Shown here piece by piece: positions 1 through 10,186 of a stretch of 64,000 nucleotides of DNA (position 1 is the first letter of the stretch; the number at the start of each line of letters is the position of its first letter). A program made the translations under genes and the position numbers. This stretch comes from Streptococcus hillyeri. GTDB taxonomy: Bacteria > Bacillota > Bacilli > Lactobacillales > Streptococcaceae. The stretch spans positions 1 through 64,000 of the forward strand of contig NZ_RCVM01000003.1 in NCBI RefSeq assembly GCF_003686955.1, read 5' to 3'. The notes below the pieces were generated by a model. The model ran no database searches, was not told where the DNA came from, and saw only the letters and a list, made by a program, of their open reading frames with translations.

Positions 1-25
1 GCAATAAAATCAACCATTATAAAAA

Positions 26-111
26 CCAGTGGAACTTACCCTGACACGGATTTCCACTGGTTGTTAGAGGTTTTATCAGATTAACTTCCACTTTAACAGA
101 CGGTGGAAGTT
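26..111. repeat. Two adjacent hairpins sharing a GTGGAA core
   Basis: Two perfect inverted repeats lie side by side: CCAGTGGAA (26-34) with TTCCACTGG (52-60), and AACTTCCAC (83-91) with GTGGAAGTT (103-111). All four arms contain GTGGAA or its complement, so the block could also fold in alternative pairings. Neither hairpin is followed by a clear T-run, so a simple terminator is unlikely. No ORF overlaps. The rest of 1-230 shows nothing I recognise, and the element may continue to the left of the window. Confidence 0.55.
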
Positions 112-230
112 AGTTTGGGAATTTAGCTTTTTTTCAATTTTTATCTCAAAAAAGTTTAAAAAGAAATCAGAAGGATGGGATATTGTTCTTTCAAGTAGTT
201 ATACTCATCCAAAATGCCCCAAAACAAAAT

Positions 231-271
231 AAAAAACCTACTACATAGCGTTAAAACGTTGATGTAATAGG
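231..271 (-). terminator. Intrinsic terminator of the rml genes
   Basis: Read on the minus strand just after the rmlB stop, CCTATTACAT (271-262) pairs with ATGTAGTAGG (246-237) with one internal mismatch. An inner AACG/CGTT pairing sits in the loop, and a T-rich run follows (236-231). This is a standard Rho-independent terminator. Confidence 0.85.
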
Positions 272-283
272 CTTCTTAATGTT

Positions 284-1471
<1,188 letters not shown>

Positions 1472-1525
1472 CATATTTTCTTATTTCTAGTTTGCTTTAC
1501 ACTTCTATTAGTAACTTAGTTACTC

Positions 1526-2119
1526 TTACAACTCTTCTTTTTTCAATGGTTTGACATCTTTGAGAAGGGGATGATTTTTATCTGCTTCTGACACTTCTGC
1601 TGCCTCAAGATTTTCCCACTTAATACCGAGGGTTGGGTCAGCGTAGTTAACAAAGGCATATTTAGGTTTTAACTCAAGTGCCCAGTAGTCGTTTACAAGG
1701 TAAGTGTAAGCCGCAGTATCTGACAACACTTGGAAACCATTGGCTACACCACGTGGCACAAAAATTCCTTTAGAAGCGTCAATAACTGTCTGATAAGTGT
1801 TTCCAAAGGTGTCACCTTCACGAAGGTCTACCCAAGAACCAATCACTCTTCCTTCATCTGCAATTGACACGTATTTATCCCAAGGCTCTGCGTGCAAGCC
1901 ACGAAGGGTATGTTTCTTATTGAAAGAAATGTTATTTTGTAATTTTCCTTCTTCAAAGAAACTTTCTGGAAATCCTAACGGTACCATTTTTTCTTTTTGG
2001 AAGTTTTCTTTAAACCAACCGCGGTTATCCCCACGCACTGGAATATCAAATTCTAACATTCCTGGAATACCTGGAACTTCACGGCATGCTAAGTCTTTAT
2101 CAAAAAATTGTTCTGTCAT
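1526..2119 (-). CDS. rmlC: dTDP-4-dehydrorhamnose 3,5-epimerase
   Basis: Epimerises dTDP-4-keto-6-deoxyglucose at C3 and C5, the third step of dTDP-rhamnose synthesis. It has 197 residues with the cupin fold features of the streptococcal type: the active-site stretch RGLHAEPWDKYVS (His76) and VPRGVANGFQ near residue 121. The start codon overlaps the rmlA stop as TAATG, so translation is probably coupled. The order rmlA-rmlC-rmlB is common in streptococci. No anomalies are seen. Confidence 0.95.
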   Translation of the reverse strand: MTEQFFDKDLACREVPGIPGMLEFDIPVRGDNRGWFKENFQKEKMVPLGFPESFFEEGKLQNNISFNKKHTLRGLHAEPWDKYVSIADEGRVIGSWVDLREGDTFGNTYQTVIDASKGIFVPRGVANGFQVLSDTAAYTYLVNDYWALELKPKYAFVNYADPTLGIKWENLEAAEVSEADKNHPLLKDVKPLKKEEL

Positions 2120-2988
2120 TAAGCCTCTCCAATTAAACGAAGCAAATATTGTCCGTATTCATTTTTCTTAAGCGGTTGTGCTAATTCAAGGACTTGTTCT
2201 TTGGTAATATAACCCATACGATACGAAATTTCTTCAAGGTTTGCCACTTGAACATTTTGCATACGTTGAACAGTCTCAATGTATTGCGCTGCTTCAAGCA
2301 AACTTTCATGAGTCCCTGTATCAAGCCATGCAAAACCACGTCCCATGACTTCAACTGACAAATCACCACGCTCAAGGTAAGCCTTATTAACATCTGTGAT
2401 TTCCAATTCACCACGAGGAGATGGTTTGATATTTTTGGCAATCTCTACAACATCATTATCGTAGAAATAAAGTCCTGTAACTGCATAGTTTGATTTTGGT
2501 TGCTCAGGTTTTTCTTCGATAGAAATAGCATTCATATCCTTATCAAATTCAACCACACCAAAACGCTCTGGGTCTTTAACTTGGTAACCAAAAACAGTTG
2601 CTCCGCTTTCTTTCGCCGCAGCACGTTGAAGCATTGCTGAAAGACCTGGACCGTGGTAAATGTTATCTCCTAAGATAAGGGCAACACTGTCATCACCGAT
2701 AAATTCTTCACCGATGATAAAGGCTTGTGCCAAACCATCTGGACTTGGTTGCTCTGCATAAGAGAGTGAAATCCCAAATTCAGAACCATCACCAAGTAAT
2801 TCCTCAAAACGAGGCAAATCTTGTGGCGTAGAGATCACTAAAATGTCCTTAATACCAGCCAACATCAGAACTGATAATGGGTAGTAAATCATTGGTTTAT
2901 CGTAAACCGGCATCAATTGTTTTGATGCTGCTCGAGTTAGTGGGTACAAGCGTGTACCAGACCCACCTGCGAGAATAATACCTTTCAT
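2119..2988 (-). CDS. rmlA: Glucose-1-phosphate thymidylyltransferase
   Basis: Makes dTDP-glucose from glucose-1-phosphate and dTTP, the first step of rhamnose nucleotide synthesis and usually the feedback-controlled one. It has 289 residues, full length. The nucleotidyltransferase signature [11 protein letters not shown] is at residues 8-18. An AGGAG ribosome site lies just upstream of ATG 2988. It is the promoter-proximal gene of the rmlA-rmlC-rmlB string. Confidence 0.96.
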   Translation of the reverse strand: MKGIILAGGSGTRLYPLTRAASKQLMPVYDKPMIYYPLSVLMLAGIKDILVISTPQDLPRFEELLGDGSEFGISLSYAEQPSPDGLAQAFIIGEEFIGDDSVALILGDNIYHGPGLSAMLQRAAAKESGATVFGYQVKDPERFGVVEFDKDMNAISIEEKPEQPKSNYAVTGLYFYDNDVVEIAKNIKPSPRGELEITDVNKAYLERGDLSVEVMGRGFAWLDTGTHESLLEAAQYIETVQRMQNVQVANLEEISYRMGYITKEQVLELAQPLKKNEYGQYLLRLIGEA

Positions 2989-3042
2989 GGTTTTCTCCTT
3001 AAATATCTAATCATTTTATTCTATCATATTTTATGATATGTG

Positions 3043-4140
3043 TCATTGATTAATATAACGCTCGATAGGATAGTCAGAGACAGACAAGTCTGGTGTTTGA
3101 TTGGTAACGAGCTGACTAAGCATTTTTCCTAAGAGAGGCCCTGTCGTTAGTCCTGATGATCCAAGTCCGCTAACGGCATAAACACCATTGAGGTCTGGAA
3201 TTTCACCTATAAAGGGACAAAAATCACTGGTGTAGGCTCTAATACCGATACGATCATTTTTATGACTTGCTTCTTTTAGTCTTGGGAAAAAGGCTGACGC
3301 TTTCTCTTCAAAATCTACTAAAATGCTTTCATCAACGGTCAAATCAAATCCCATATTTTTCTCATGACTAGCTCCAACAGAGACTTTACCACCAGCAAAA
3401 GGAATGACATCAATTTCTCCCTCTGGAATAATGACAGGGTTGTGTCCTGTTTCCAAATCATCAAAATAATAGTCTCGTAATTGTCCCTTTTGCGGACTTA
3501 CATCTACCTGATAGCCAAGTGGTTCTAAGATTTCTGGTAACCAAGCTCCGCAGGCTAAAATGACCGAATCAAATACCTGACCATTAACCCTATAAGTACC
3601 ATCTGACAAACGTTTCAGCTCTGCTTTTTCCTTTAAAAGAGTAAAGCCAGATGCCTTAATTAAGGTCTCAGTTAATTGAGAACCTTCAACACGTGCAGCA
3701 CCACTGGCTAAAATTCCCTTATCAAAGCCAGTTAAATCTGGAAATCTTTTTTGAACTTCTGCTAAGGTTTGGACAGAGAGGGAACCAATTAGTGGAGATT
3801 CCACCAATCGTGACTCAGCCAATTCATGTAATTCTTCCAAGTATTCTGGACGCGATTTGAGAAGAAGAGCACCTGACTGGTCATAAAAATCTGTCGCCAC
3901 ACCATCCTCTTTTAAATCACGTAACAGCTCTGGATAAAAATCTGCTCCAAAGCGAGCCAAACGGTACCAAGCCTTGTGACGACGACGTGAGAACCAAGGA
4001 CAGATAATGCCAGCGGCAGCCTTTGTCGCCTGCCCTATCCCCTCATCAAAAATCGTAACCTCAACATCACTTTTTGAAAGATAGTAAGCTGCTGTCGAAC
4101 CGACAATTCCAGCTCCAATAATTGCTATTTTTTTCATCAT
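3043..4140 (-). CDS. FAD-dependent oxidoreductase, DAO family
   Basis: A 365-residue flavoprotein of the D-amino acid oxidase/glycine oxidase superfamily. The dinucleotide-binding motif IIGAGIVGSTAAYYL is at residues 7-21, and the C-terminal VSGLGSSGLTTGP closes the FAD site, as in DadA/ThiO-type enzymes. The substrate is probably an amine or D-amino acid, but sequence alone does not tell. Two ATGs stand in tandem at 4140 and 4137. The gene begins directly after the stop of the broken ZIP gene (TAA then ATG), suggesting one transcript. Confidence 0.85.
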   Translation of the reverse strand: MMKKIAIIGAGIVGSTAAYYLSKSDVEVTIFDEGIGQATKAAAGIICPWFSRRRHKAWYRLARFGADFYPELLRDLKEDGVATDFYDQSGALLLKSRPEYLEELHELAESRLVESPLIGSLSVQTLAEVQKRFPDLTGFDKGILASGAARVEGSQLTETLIKASGFTLLKEKAELKRLSDGTYRVNGQVFDSVILACGAWLPEILEPLGYQVDVSPQKGQLRDYYFDDLETGHNPVIIPEGEIDVIPFAGGKVSVGASHEKNMGFDLTVDESILVDFEEKASAFFPRLKEASHKNDRIGIRAYTSDFCPFIGEIPDLNGVYAVSGLGSSGLTTGPLLGKMLSQLVTNQTPDLSVSDYPIERYINQ

Positions 4141-4888
4141 TTACCCCAACGCAACATCCATTACCATCATGGTCACAAATCCAAGCATCAATCCCAATGT
4201 TGCCACATCCGTATTACCGTTTGTCTGAGACTCAGGTATCAATTCTTCAACGACAACGAAAATCATCGCTCCTGCTGCAAAAGACAGGGCGTATGGAATA
4301 ATCGCCAACATCCACAGTACAAGCGCAGCTCCTAATACCGCTCCTAATGGCTCAACAATCGCAGACATGGCTCCCCAGAAAAAGGCTGCACTCCGCGATT
4401 TTCCTTCTGTCCGAATAGGAATAGAAAGCGCCGCACCTTCTGGAATATTTTGAAGACCAATCCCCAAAGCTAAGCCCATAGCACCTGCAATAGCCGCTTG
4501 TGTCATGTTACCATTGGCTAAAGAACCAAAGGTAACACCAACAGCCAGACCTTCTGGGAAATTATGAATTGTAATGGCTAAAAAGAGCAAAGCAGTTTTT
4601 GATAATTTTTCTGGTTCAATACCTTCTGCTTCTGACTTATGTTTCCCAAGATGCAAATGAGGAACAACAGCATCTATCACTCGTAGGCTGAAACCACCTG
4701 CTAAAAAACCAATAGCTGCAGGGAACCAAGACCACTTCCCGTAAGCCATTCATGGTATCTAATAACTTGCGATTAATCGTTTTGAAGAAGAAAACAATCG
4801 CAGCACCTAAAACGGTACAGCCCCATGTAAAAAGCCCTGCTAAAAAAGCTAAAAGAACTGGATTTAAAGACAATACATTATTCATCAT
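4141..4888 (-). pseudogene. ZIP-family metal transporter, broken by deletion and frameshift
   Basis: The N-terminal part (ATG 4888) reads as a GufA-type ZIP protein to about residue 46 (NRKLLDTM). The frame is then lost and a stop follows within about 40 codons. A second frame from an internal ATG at 4749 restores ZIP sequence (AYGKWSWFP...) to the normal end, 202 residues. Family members have about 25-28 further residues at the junction, covering most of the second membrane segment, so roughly 80 nt are missing and the frame is shifted. The metal-binding motifs HNFPEGLAVG and IPEGAALS remain in the distal part. Re-initiation at 4749 is possible, but a functional importer is unlikely. Confidence 0.8.
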
Positions 4889-4911
4889 GGTTTTTCAAAC
4901 ACTTTCTAGTC

Positions 4912-5703
4912 TTATAGATGATAAAAAGGATTGGTATTACTGGAAGCTTCTAAAACTTCAATGTCCCAATGATTGTCAAACGTCCACTGGCGTAAAAGCT
5001 CTGCTATTTTTTTAATAAAAAGCACTTCAATATGATGTCCAGGATCAATCCCCAAAAGCCCTTCTGTCAGCATTTCTTGAGCAGTGTGATAATAAATATC
5101 ACCTGTAATATAAATATCTGCCCCTTTTGCTACTGCTAATGGGTAAAAGTCATCACCAGAACCGCCACAAATCGCCACGCGCCTTACGATGGGATTTCCT
5201 TTATCATAGGAAATTAAACGAACACTATCAAGTTCAAACACGTTTTTTACTTTAAGCGCCAACTCCTCAACTGTCTGCTCGGCAATTGTGCCAATGCGCC
5301 CTAGCCCCATCTGATCCTTGGTTAGAGATAGAGGTTCTGTATCTTCTATCTCCAACAACTCACAAAACCAGTCACTTAAGCCACCAGGGACAACATCGAT
5401 GTTAGTATGACTGACATAAACAGCGATATCATGCTTAACCAGGTCCAGCAAAATATCACGCTGAGGACTTGACACCAAGTCTTTGAGCCCTTTAAAAATC
5501 GGAGCATGCTTGGTTATAATGAGGTCGACATCATTGGAGATGGCTTCTGCCACAACAGTCTCACGGACATCCAAAGTCACCATGACACGCTTGATGTCTT
5601 TCTTTAAACTACCAATTTGCAGACCGACGACATCCCCTTCCATGGTTAGCTCTTTCGGACAAAAGGCTTCATATCGTGCGATAACATCACTTGCCAGAAC
5701 CAT
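4912..5703 (-). CDS. Nif3-like dinuclear metal protein (DUF34/YqfO)
   Basis: A 263-residue member of the Nif3/DUF34 family, often annotated as a GTP cyclohydrolase I type 2 homologue; its true reaction is unsettled. The metal-ligand regions TKHAPIF and [12 protein letters not shown], and a late GGSGDDFYP, are present. I chose ATG 5703 because AAGGAGG lies 6 nt upstream; a longer frame to 5760 has no support. It overlaps the 3' end of trmK by 17 nt, the usual streptococcal arrangement, so the two are co-translated. Confidence 0.9.
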   Translation of the reverse strand: MVLASDVIARYEAFCPKELTMEGDVVGLQIGSLKKDIKRVMVTLDVRETVVAEAISNDVDLIITKHAPIFKGLKDLVSSPQRDILLDLVKHDIAVYVSHTNIDVVPGGLSDWFCELLEIEDTEPLSLTKDQMGLGRIGTIAEQTVEELALKVKNVFELDSVRLISYDKGNPIVRRVAICGGSGDDFYPLAVAKGADIYITGDIYYHTAQEMLTEGLLGIDPGHHIEVLFIKKIAELLRQWTFDNHWDIEVLEASSNTNPFYHL

Positions 5704-6376
5704 TGAGTACCTCCTTGATGATTTCGATTTTTTGGAAAAGAGCAGAGCGGTCACTGTCATTATTTTCTGGAATCTGTGACAGTGCCACTTCTAATTTTTC
5801 GATTTCACGCACCCATTTGGCTACGAAAGTCTCTGATTTTTCGGTTAATAAGTGCTTCCCAAAACGCAATTCCGTTTTGGTCAACACTTCTTTACCATGC
5901 TCAGCGACTAAAATTTCATAAGATTTGTCATTTTCAGTCATGATTTTTTCAGCGACAATGGTAAATTCATTTGCCATCAGCCATGTTCGTAAGTCATCCT
6001 CACGGTTATTAGGCTGTAAAATCAGACGTTCTACCTGCGCCAGCTTTTCTTTTCCAGCCTCTAAAATATCCGCAATTAGGCGCCCACCCATACCACAAAT
6101 CGTAATGGCATTGACACCATCAGTCACTTCAAAAGCAGCTAAACCATTAGCTAAGCGCACATCAATCTGATCAGACAGACCATATTTAGCTACATTTTTC
6201 ACCGCAGAATCGTAAGGACCTTGAACTACTTCCCCAGCAATGGCTGAAGAAATGTGACCAGACTGGATTAAGGCAATGGGTAGGTAGGCATGGTCGCTTC
6301 CAACATCTAACAGTTTACTTCCTTTTGGGACAAATGTCGCCACTTCAGTTAGGCGACTTGATAAAATCGTATCCAT
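5687..6376 (-). CDS. trmK: tRNA (adenine(22)-N(1))-methyltransferase
   Basis: SAM-dependent enzyme that methylates N1 of A22 in the D-arm of tRNAs. From ATG 6376 it has 229 residues. The SAM motif [12 protein letters not shown] lies near residues 20-31, followed by ITICGMGG and LILQPNN. The frame is open further upstream to 6457, but family length and a purine-rich AGAAAG before 6376 favour the shorter form. It has its own start after a terminator and is translationally coupled to the Nif3-like gene. Confidence 0.92.
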   Translation of the reverse strand: MDTILSSRLTEVATFVPKGSKLLDVGSDHAYLPIALIQSGHISSAIAGEVVQGPYDSAVKNVAKYGLSDQIDVRLANGLAAFEVTDGVNAITICGMGGRLIADILEAGKEKLAQVERLILQPNNREDDLRTWLMANEFTIVAEKIMTENDKSYEILVAEHGKEVLTKTELRFGKHLLTEKSETFVAKWVREIEKLEVALSQIPENNDSDRSALFQKIEIIKEVLNGSGK

Positions 6377-6414
6377 AGTTATTCTTTCTACTTGTTTAAT
6401 CCTTTTTATTATAC

Positions 6415-6443
6415 CAAAAAAACTCGCTATAAAAACGAGTTTT
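6415..6443 (-). terminator. Terminator after the cyclase-family gene
   Basis: On the minus strand AAAACTCG (6443-6436) pairs perfectly with CGAGTTTT (6426-6419) and is extended by further T residues. It lies between the stop of the cyclase-family gene (6454) and the trmK start. Confidence 0.8.
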
Positions 6444-6453
6444 CGATAGGTTA

Positions 6454-7116
6454 TCATTTATTCACATAAGCAACTGCACGAACTGGTGAACCTGTTGCTT
6501 CTTTCCAGTTGGGATAGGCAATTGAAATGACACTTCCAGTCGCTGGTAACTGGTCTAGATTTGCCAAAACTTCAACTTGATAAATGCCTTGCTCAAGGAG
6601 ATAGTATTCTTGTTTTAAAGCTCCGCCATTCTCAAATGCAGACTTACCACTGTCTGTATCTAAGGTTTCATGTCCGACTGCCTTAACACCTCGCTCATGG
6701 ATTAAAAACTCTAGAGCTTCACGAGACCACCCAGGAGTCTGTTGGGCACCTGATTCAATTTGACCATACTCTGCTTCAAAATCCAAGATGTCCTGTTTTG
6801 TTAATTCATAATTTGGATTTTCTGCAACGGCTTGTGACTTATCAATCACATAAAGAGGTAAAAGAAGGTCTTCCAGAGCAATTTGGTCTAGCCATTTCCC
6901 ACCTTCTACGAAGTGAATTGGGGCATCAATATGGGTTCCATATTGCCCAACCACTGTAAATTGTTGCACATGAAAACCATCTTTTAGAGTAAAAATATCC
7001 TTTTTCTCTAGGCTAGGAAGGGCAGGAAAATGTGGGCTATTTTCATCAATTTTATGAGTTAAATTAACTAATCTGGCTGATTTAAAAACCTGAAAGGCAT
7101 CTAATAACTTTGTCAT
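6454..7116 (-). CDS. Cyclase-family metal hydrolase (kynurenine formamidase-like)
   Basis: A 220-residue protein of the cyclase family (PF04199), which includes kynurenine formamidases and other metal-dependent amidases. The diagnostic GQYGTHIDAPIHF motif carries the metal ligands. ATG 7116 is preferred because GGAG stands 5 nt upstream; GTG 7122 is the alternative. No tryptophan-catabolic genes are nearby, so the substrate is unknown. It lies 32 nt downstream of metY and probably shares its transcript. Confidence 0.85.
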   Translation of the reverse strand: MTKLLDAFQVFKSARLVNLTHKIDENSPHFPALPSLEKKDIFTLKDGFHVQQFTVVGQYGTHIDAPIHFVEGGKWLDQIALEDLLLPLYVIDKSQAVAENPNYELTKQDILDFEAEYGQIESGAQQTPGWSREALEFLIHERGVKAVGHETLDTDSGKSAFENGGALKQEYYLLEQGIYQVEVLANLDQLPATGSVISIAYPNWKEATGSPVRAVAYVNK

Positions 7117-7148
7117 AAGCACTCCAATTCTTTCTCTTTAATAATCAC

Positions 7149-8429
7149 TTAAATCTTTTCCAAGGCTACATTCAAATCTTCAATCAAATCATCAACATTT
7201 TCAAGACCGACAGAAATACGGATTTGATTTGGTGTCACACCACATGCCGCTAAATCTTCCGGAGACAGCTGCGCATGCGTTGTTGTATAAGGATGTACAA
7301 CTAATGATTTGGCATCCGCAACATTGGCAAGGTTGGAGAAGATTTCCAAATTATCAATAACAGTCGCTGCATCCTTATCATCACCTTTGACATGGAATGT
7401 GAAAATAGAACCTGCACCTTTTGGCAAGTATTTTTGTGCCAATTCATAGTAAGGACTTGATGGCAAGCTAGGGTAATTCACTTTTTCAACCTTCGGATGA
7501 TTTTCTAAAAATTCAGCAATTTTTTTCGCATTTTCCACATGACGTTCCACACGCAACGATAGCGTTTCTAGCCCTTGTAACAAGAGGAAAGCATTAAAAG
7601 GTGAAATAGCCGCTCCAGTATCACGCAAGAGTTGCACACGCAAAGCCGTAACGAATGCTGCCGCACCAATGTCTCGTGTATAGGAAATATTGTGATAAGA
7701 GTCATCTTCTTCCACGAATTGTGGGAACTTACCAGAAGCCTCCCAATCAAATTGACCACTATCAACAATGATACCGCCAATTGTCGTACCGTGTCCACCA
7801 ATAAACTTTGTGGCAGAATGAACCGAGATATCAACCCCATGTTCAAATACATTAATCAAATACGGTGTTCCAAAAGTATTATCTGCCACAAGCGGAATCT
7901 TATGGGCATGTGTCAGTTCAGCTACTTTTTCAATATCTGGAATGTTAATGAGAGGATTACCTAATGTTTCAATCAATACTAACTTCGTATTATCTTGAAT
8001 AGCCGCTTCTACTTCGTCTAGATTTTCAATGTTGACAAATGTTGTCGTAATCCCATAGCGTGGTAAAGTTTCTTTTAGAAGATTAAAGGTCCCACCGTAA
8101 ATGGTTGTCGCAGCTACCACATGGTCCCCTGCATGCGCTAAGCCAAGTACAGTATAGGTAATAGCAGCCATTCCTGAGGCAGTCGCTAAAGCACCAACTC
8201 CCTTTTCAAGTGCAGCAACTCTATCTTCAAAAACTGCTACCGTAGGATTGCCAATACGCGTATAAATATTTCCAGGCTTTCTCAATGCAAAGAGATCTTC
8301 ACCTTCTTGAACATCATCAAAAACATAAGAAGTCGTTTGATAAATAGGCACTGCACGTGATTTTGTCTCAGCATCAGGTTTTTGCCCAGCATGTAATTGC
8401 AAGGTTTCAAATGAAAATTCTCTTGTCAT
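7149..8429 (-). CDS. metY: O-acetylhomoserine sulfhydrylase
   Basis: PLP enzyme of the Cys/Met metabolism family that forms homocysteine (or cysteine) from the O-acetylated amino acid and sulfide. It has 426 residues, typical of the MetY/CysD branch, which is longer than cystathionine gamma-synthase. The PLP lysine is K208 in SVHSATKFIGGHGT. Upstream lie a promoter (TTGGTC, 18 nt, TAAAAT) and an exact MET box, so a LysR-type methionine regulator (MtaR/MetR) probably activates it. The leader is too short for a T-box. Confidence 0.92.
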   Translation of the reverse strand: MTREFSFETLQLHAGQKPDAETKSRAVPIYQTTSYVFDDVQEGEDLFALRKPGNIYTRIGNPTVAVFEDRVAALEKGVGALATASGMAAITYTVLGLAHAGDHVVAATTIYGGTFNLLKETLPRYGITTTFVNIENLDEVEAAIQDNTKLVLIETLGNPLINIPDIEKVAELTHAHKIPLVADNTFGTPYLINVFEHGVDISVHSATKFIGGHGTTIGGIIVDSGQFDWEASGKFPQFVEEDDSYHNISYTRDIGAAAFVTALRVQLLRDTGAAISPFNAFLLLQGLETLSLRVERHVENAKKIAEFLENHPKVEKVNYPSLPSSPYYELAQKYLPKGAGSIFTFHVKGDDKDAATVIDNLEIFSNLANVADAKSLVVHPYTTTHAQLSPEDLAACGVTPNQIRISVGLENVDDLIEDLNVALEKI

Positions 8430-8454
8430 ATCAATTCTCGCTTTCTTTTTTCTT

Positions 8455-8484
8455 ATTTTAGCGAAAAAAAGCAGAGCTGACCAA
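8455..8484 (-). promoter_or_regulatory. metY promoter
   Basis: The minus strand carries TTGGTC (8484-8479), an 18-nt spacer and TAAAAT (8460-8455). This puts the start point near 8448, about 20 nt before the metY ATG. The weak -35 suits an activator-dependent promoter. Confidence 0.6.
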
Positions 8485-8505
8485 TACTTATTCCATGAAA
8501 AAAGG

Positions 8506-8522
8506 TATAGTTTAAAACTATA
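8506..8522 (-). promoter_or_regulatory. MET box (MtaR/MetR operator), also a hairpin at the permease stop
   Basis: TATAGTTTAAAACTATA matches exactly the streptococcal MET-box consensus TATAGTTTNAAACTATA known for methionine genes. Its centre is about 65 nt upstream of the predicted metY start point, the normal position for a LysR activator. The same palindrome, extended to AAAGGTATAG/CTATACCTTT and followed by T residues, overlaps the stop codon of the upstream metal permease and may also terminate that operon. Confidence 0.8.
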
Positions 8523-9342
8523 CCTTTAATTTTCTAACAAGTAAAGCTAGAACATAAACACCCAAGCCTGTTACCGCACAAATTCCTGATAAACTGAGGT
8601 CAAAATGTATTCCCAAAACATAGCCAATAATAACCATCAGAGAACTGAAAAGACCTACAAAGCCTAGAAAACTATGAAAATGTCTTGACCAAAGCTGCGC
8701 AGCCATTGCCGGAGCCACTAAAAAACTAATGACTGTAATAGAACCTGCAATGTCAAAGGCGATAACTACCGTCAAGGAAACTAGAAAGACAATCACTATT
8801 TGAAGGGCTTTAACAGATAACCTAGACAATTGTGCCTGATTCCTATCAAACAGAAAGAGCTTAAGGTGGTTATAGAAGATTCCAAAAAAGAGGAGAACAA
8901 CCAGAAGCAATCCTGCTGATTTCGCCAAGGCTACTGGTAAGGACATCCCTAAAATATCAATCCTATTCAATGGTGTAAATAAGACCTCCCCCATAAGGAC
9001 AATATCTAAGTCCAAATGAACATTTCTTGCAAAAACTGAAATGAGGATGACACCTAAGGCAAAAAATGTCGTAAAAACAAGACCTGTCGCTGCATCATGG
9101 GTCAAATTCCCTGAACTGATACTTTCAATCGCAAACACCGCTAAGACACCAAATAGAGTAGCTCCTAGCACTAAAATTGGACTATCCAAACTACGCGCCA
9201 CGAAAAAGCCCAATACGATACCTAAAAGAACAGAATGCGCCAGTGCATCAGCCAACATAGACTGGTTGCGAAGTACCAAAAGACTACCTAGAAGGCCACA
9301 CGACAATCCCATTAAAAGTAAAATGAGTAAGACTTCAGACAT
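8518..9342 (-). CDS. Metal ABC transporter permease (second)
   Basis: Integral membrane permease of the Mn/Zn (ABC-3) family, 274 residues, rich in hydrophobic segments. It begins inside the 3' end of the first permease gene (8-nt overlap) with GGGGGA before the ATG. Two permeases in one operon match the Bacillus MntABCD layout (lipoprotein, ATPase, two permeases); the classical streptococcal Mts/Slo/Psa systems have one. The two probably form a heterodimeric channel. The MET box of metY overlaps its stop. Confidence 0.88.
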   Translation of the reverse strand: MSEVLLILLLMGLSCGLLGSLLVLRNQSMLADALAHSVLLGIVLGFFVARSLDSPILVLGATLFGVLAVFAIESISSGNLTHDAATGLVFTTFFALGVILISVFARNVHLDLDIVLMGEVLFTPLNRIDILGMSLPVALAKSAGLLLVVLLFFGIFYNHLKLFLFDRNQAQLSRLSVKALQIVIVFLVSLTVVIAFDIAGSITVISFLVAPAMAAQLWSRHFHSFLGFVGLFSSLMVIIGYVLGIHFDLSLSGICAVTGLGVYVLALLVRKLKV

Positions 9343-10186
9343 GGCGTCCCCCTTTTCTGGTTAAGCTATAAGACATTAAAGCCAGTAAACTCATGACCAA
9401 AATAATCGTCGGACCGGTAGAAAGTCCTGAAATAATCGAACTTAAGTAAGTTCCGACTAAGGTTGAAAAAATAGCAGAGATAGCAGCTAAAATCAAGGTT
9501 ACTCGATAATGTTTTGCCCAGAAAAGTCCAATAGTTGCAGGTGCAATCAAAAAAGCTGAAATCAACACAGCACCAACTACCTTCAACCCAACAGCAATCA
9601 AACTAATCATCAATAAAATAATCAGTTGTTGCAAAAAAATGGTTGAGATACCGACGCTTTGGGCAAATCCTTGATCAAAAAGGTAGAGCTTAAAAGCTGG
9701 GTAAGTTAAACCAAAAACGATAAGGGCAAAACTTGACACCCCAGCAATAAGCAAAATATCTTCAAAACGAATAAAGGCAGCTTGTCCAAAAAGATAATTT
9801 TGTAACCCAGCTTGAGAACTTTGAGCAAAATGCGGGTTTCCTTGTAGCAGCTGCTTGAGCACCATTCCAAGACCAAAAAATGACACCGATACTAGAGATA
9901 AAATATTTAATAGTGGTTGTCCGCTATGCTTTTTGATCCAATAGACCATCGTATATGAAAGATAACCTGAAAACATCGCTCCTAGCATAAGGAGAAAGGG
10001 ATTTCGAGATTGAAACACCATAAAGGCAACTATCACACCAGGATATGAAGCATGTCCCAAAGTATCACCAACCAAACTTTGCTTAGTCAAAACACTAATC
10101 GTCCCGACCAAGCAGGTTGCTAGTGCAAAAAGTGTGATTCCTATCGCTACCGTAATAAACGAATAATCCGTTAAAACCTCAAGCAT
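9335..10186 (-). CDS. Metal ABC transporter permease (first)
   Basis: Mn/Zn ABC-3 family permease, 283 residues from ATG 10186 (MLEVLTDYSF). The ATG overlaps the ATPase stop by 8 nt. The frame is open upstream to 10204, but that would lie further inside the ATPase gene without a better ribosome site. It has eight or nine hydrophobic segments. It is a paralogue of the next permease, and both probably work with the same ATPase and lipoprotein. Confidence 0.88.
   Translation of the reverse strand: MLEVLTDYSFITVAIGITLFALATCLVGTISVLTKQSLVGDTLGHASYPGVIVAFMVFQSRNPFLLMLGAMFSGYLSYTMVYWIKKHSGQPLLNILSLVSVSFFGLGMVLKQLLQGNPHFAQSSQAGLQNYLFGQAAFIRFEDILLIAGVSSFALIVFGLTYPAFKLYLFDQGFAQSVGISTIFLQQLIILLMISLIAVGLKVVGAVLISAFLIAPATIGLFWAKHYRVTLILAAISAIFSTLVGTYLSSIISGLSTGPTIILVMSLLALMSYSLTRKGGRHV

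Noticed and set aside
8430-8517. A T-box or SAM riboswitch before metY
   Set aside because: The leader after the predicted start point is only about 20 nt; control is better explained by the MET box.
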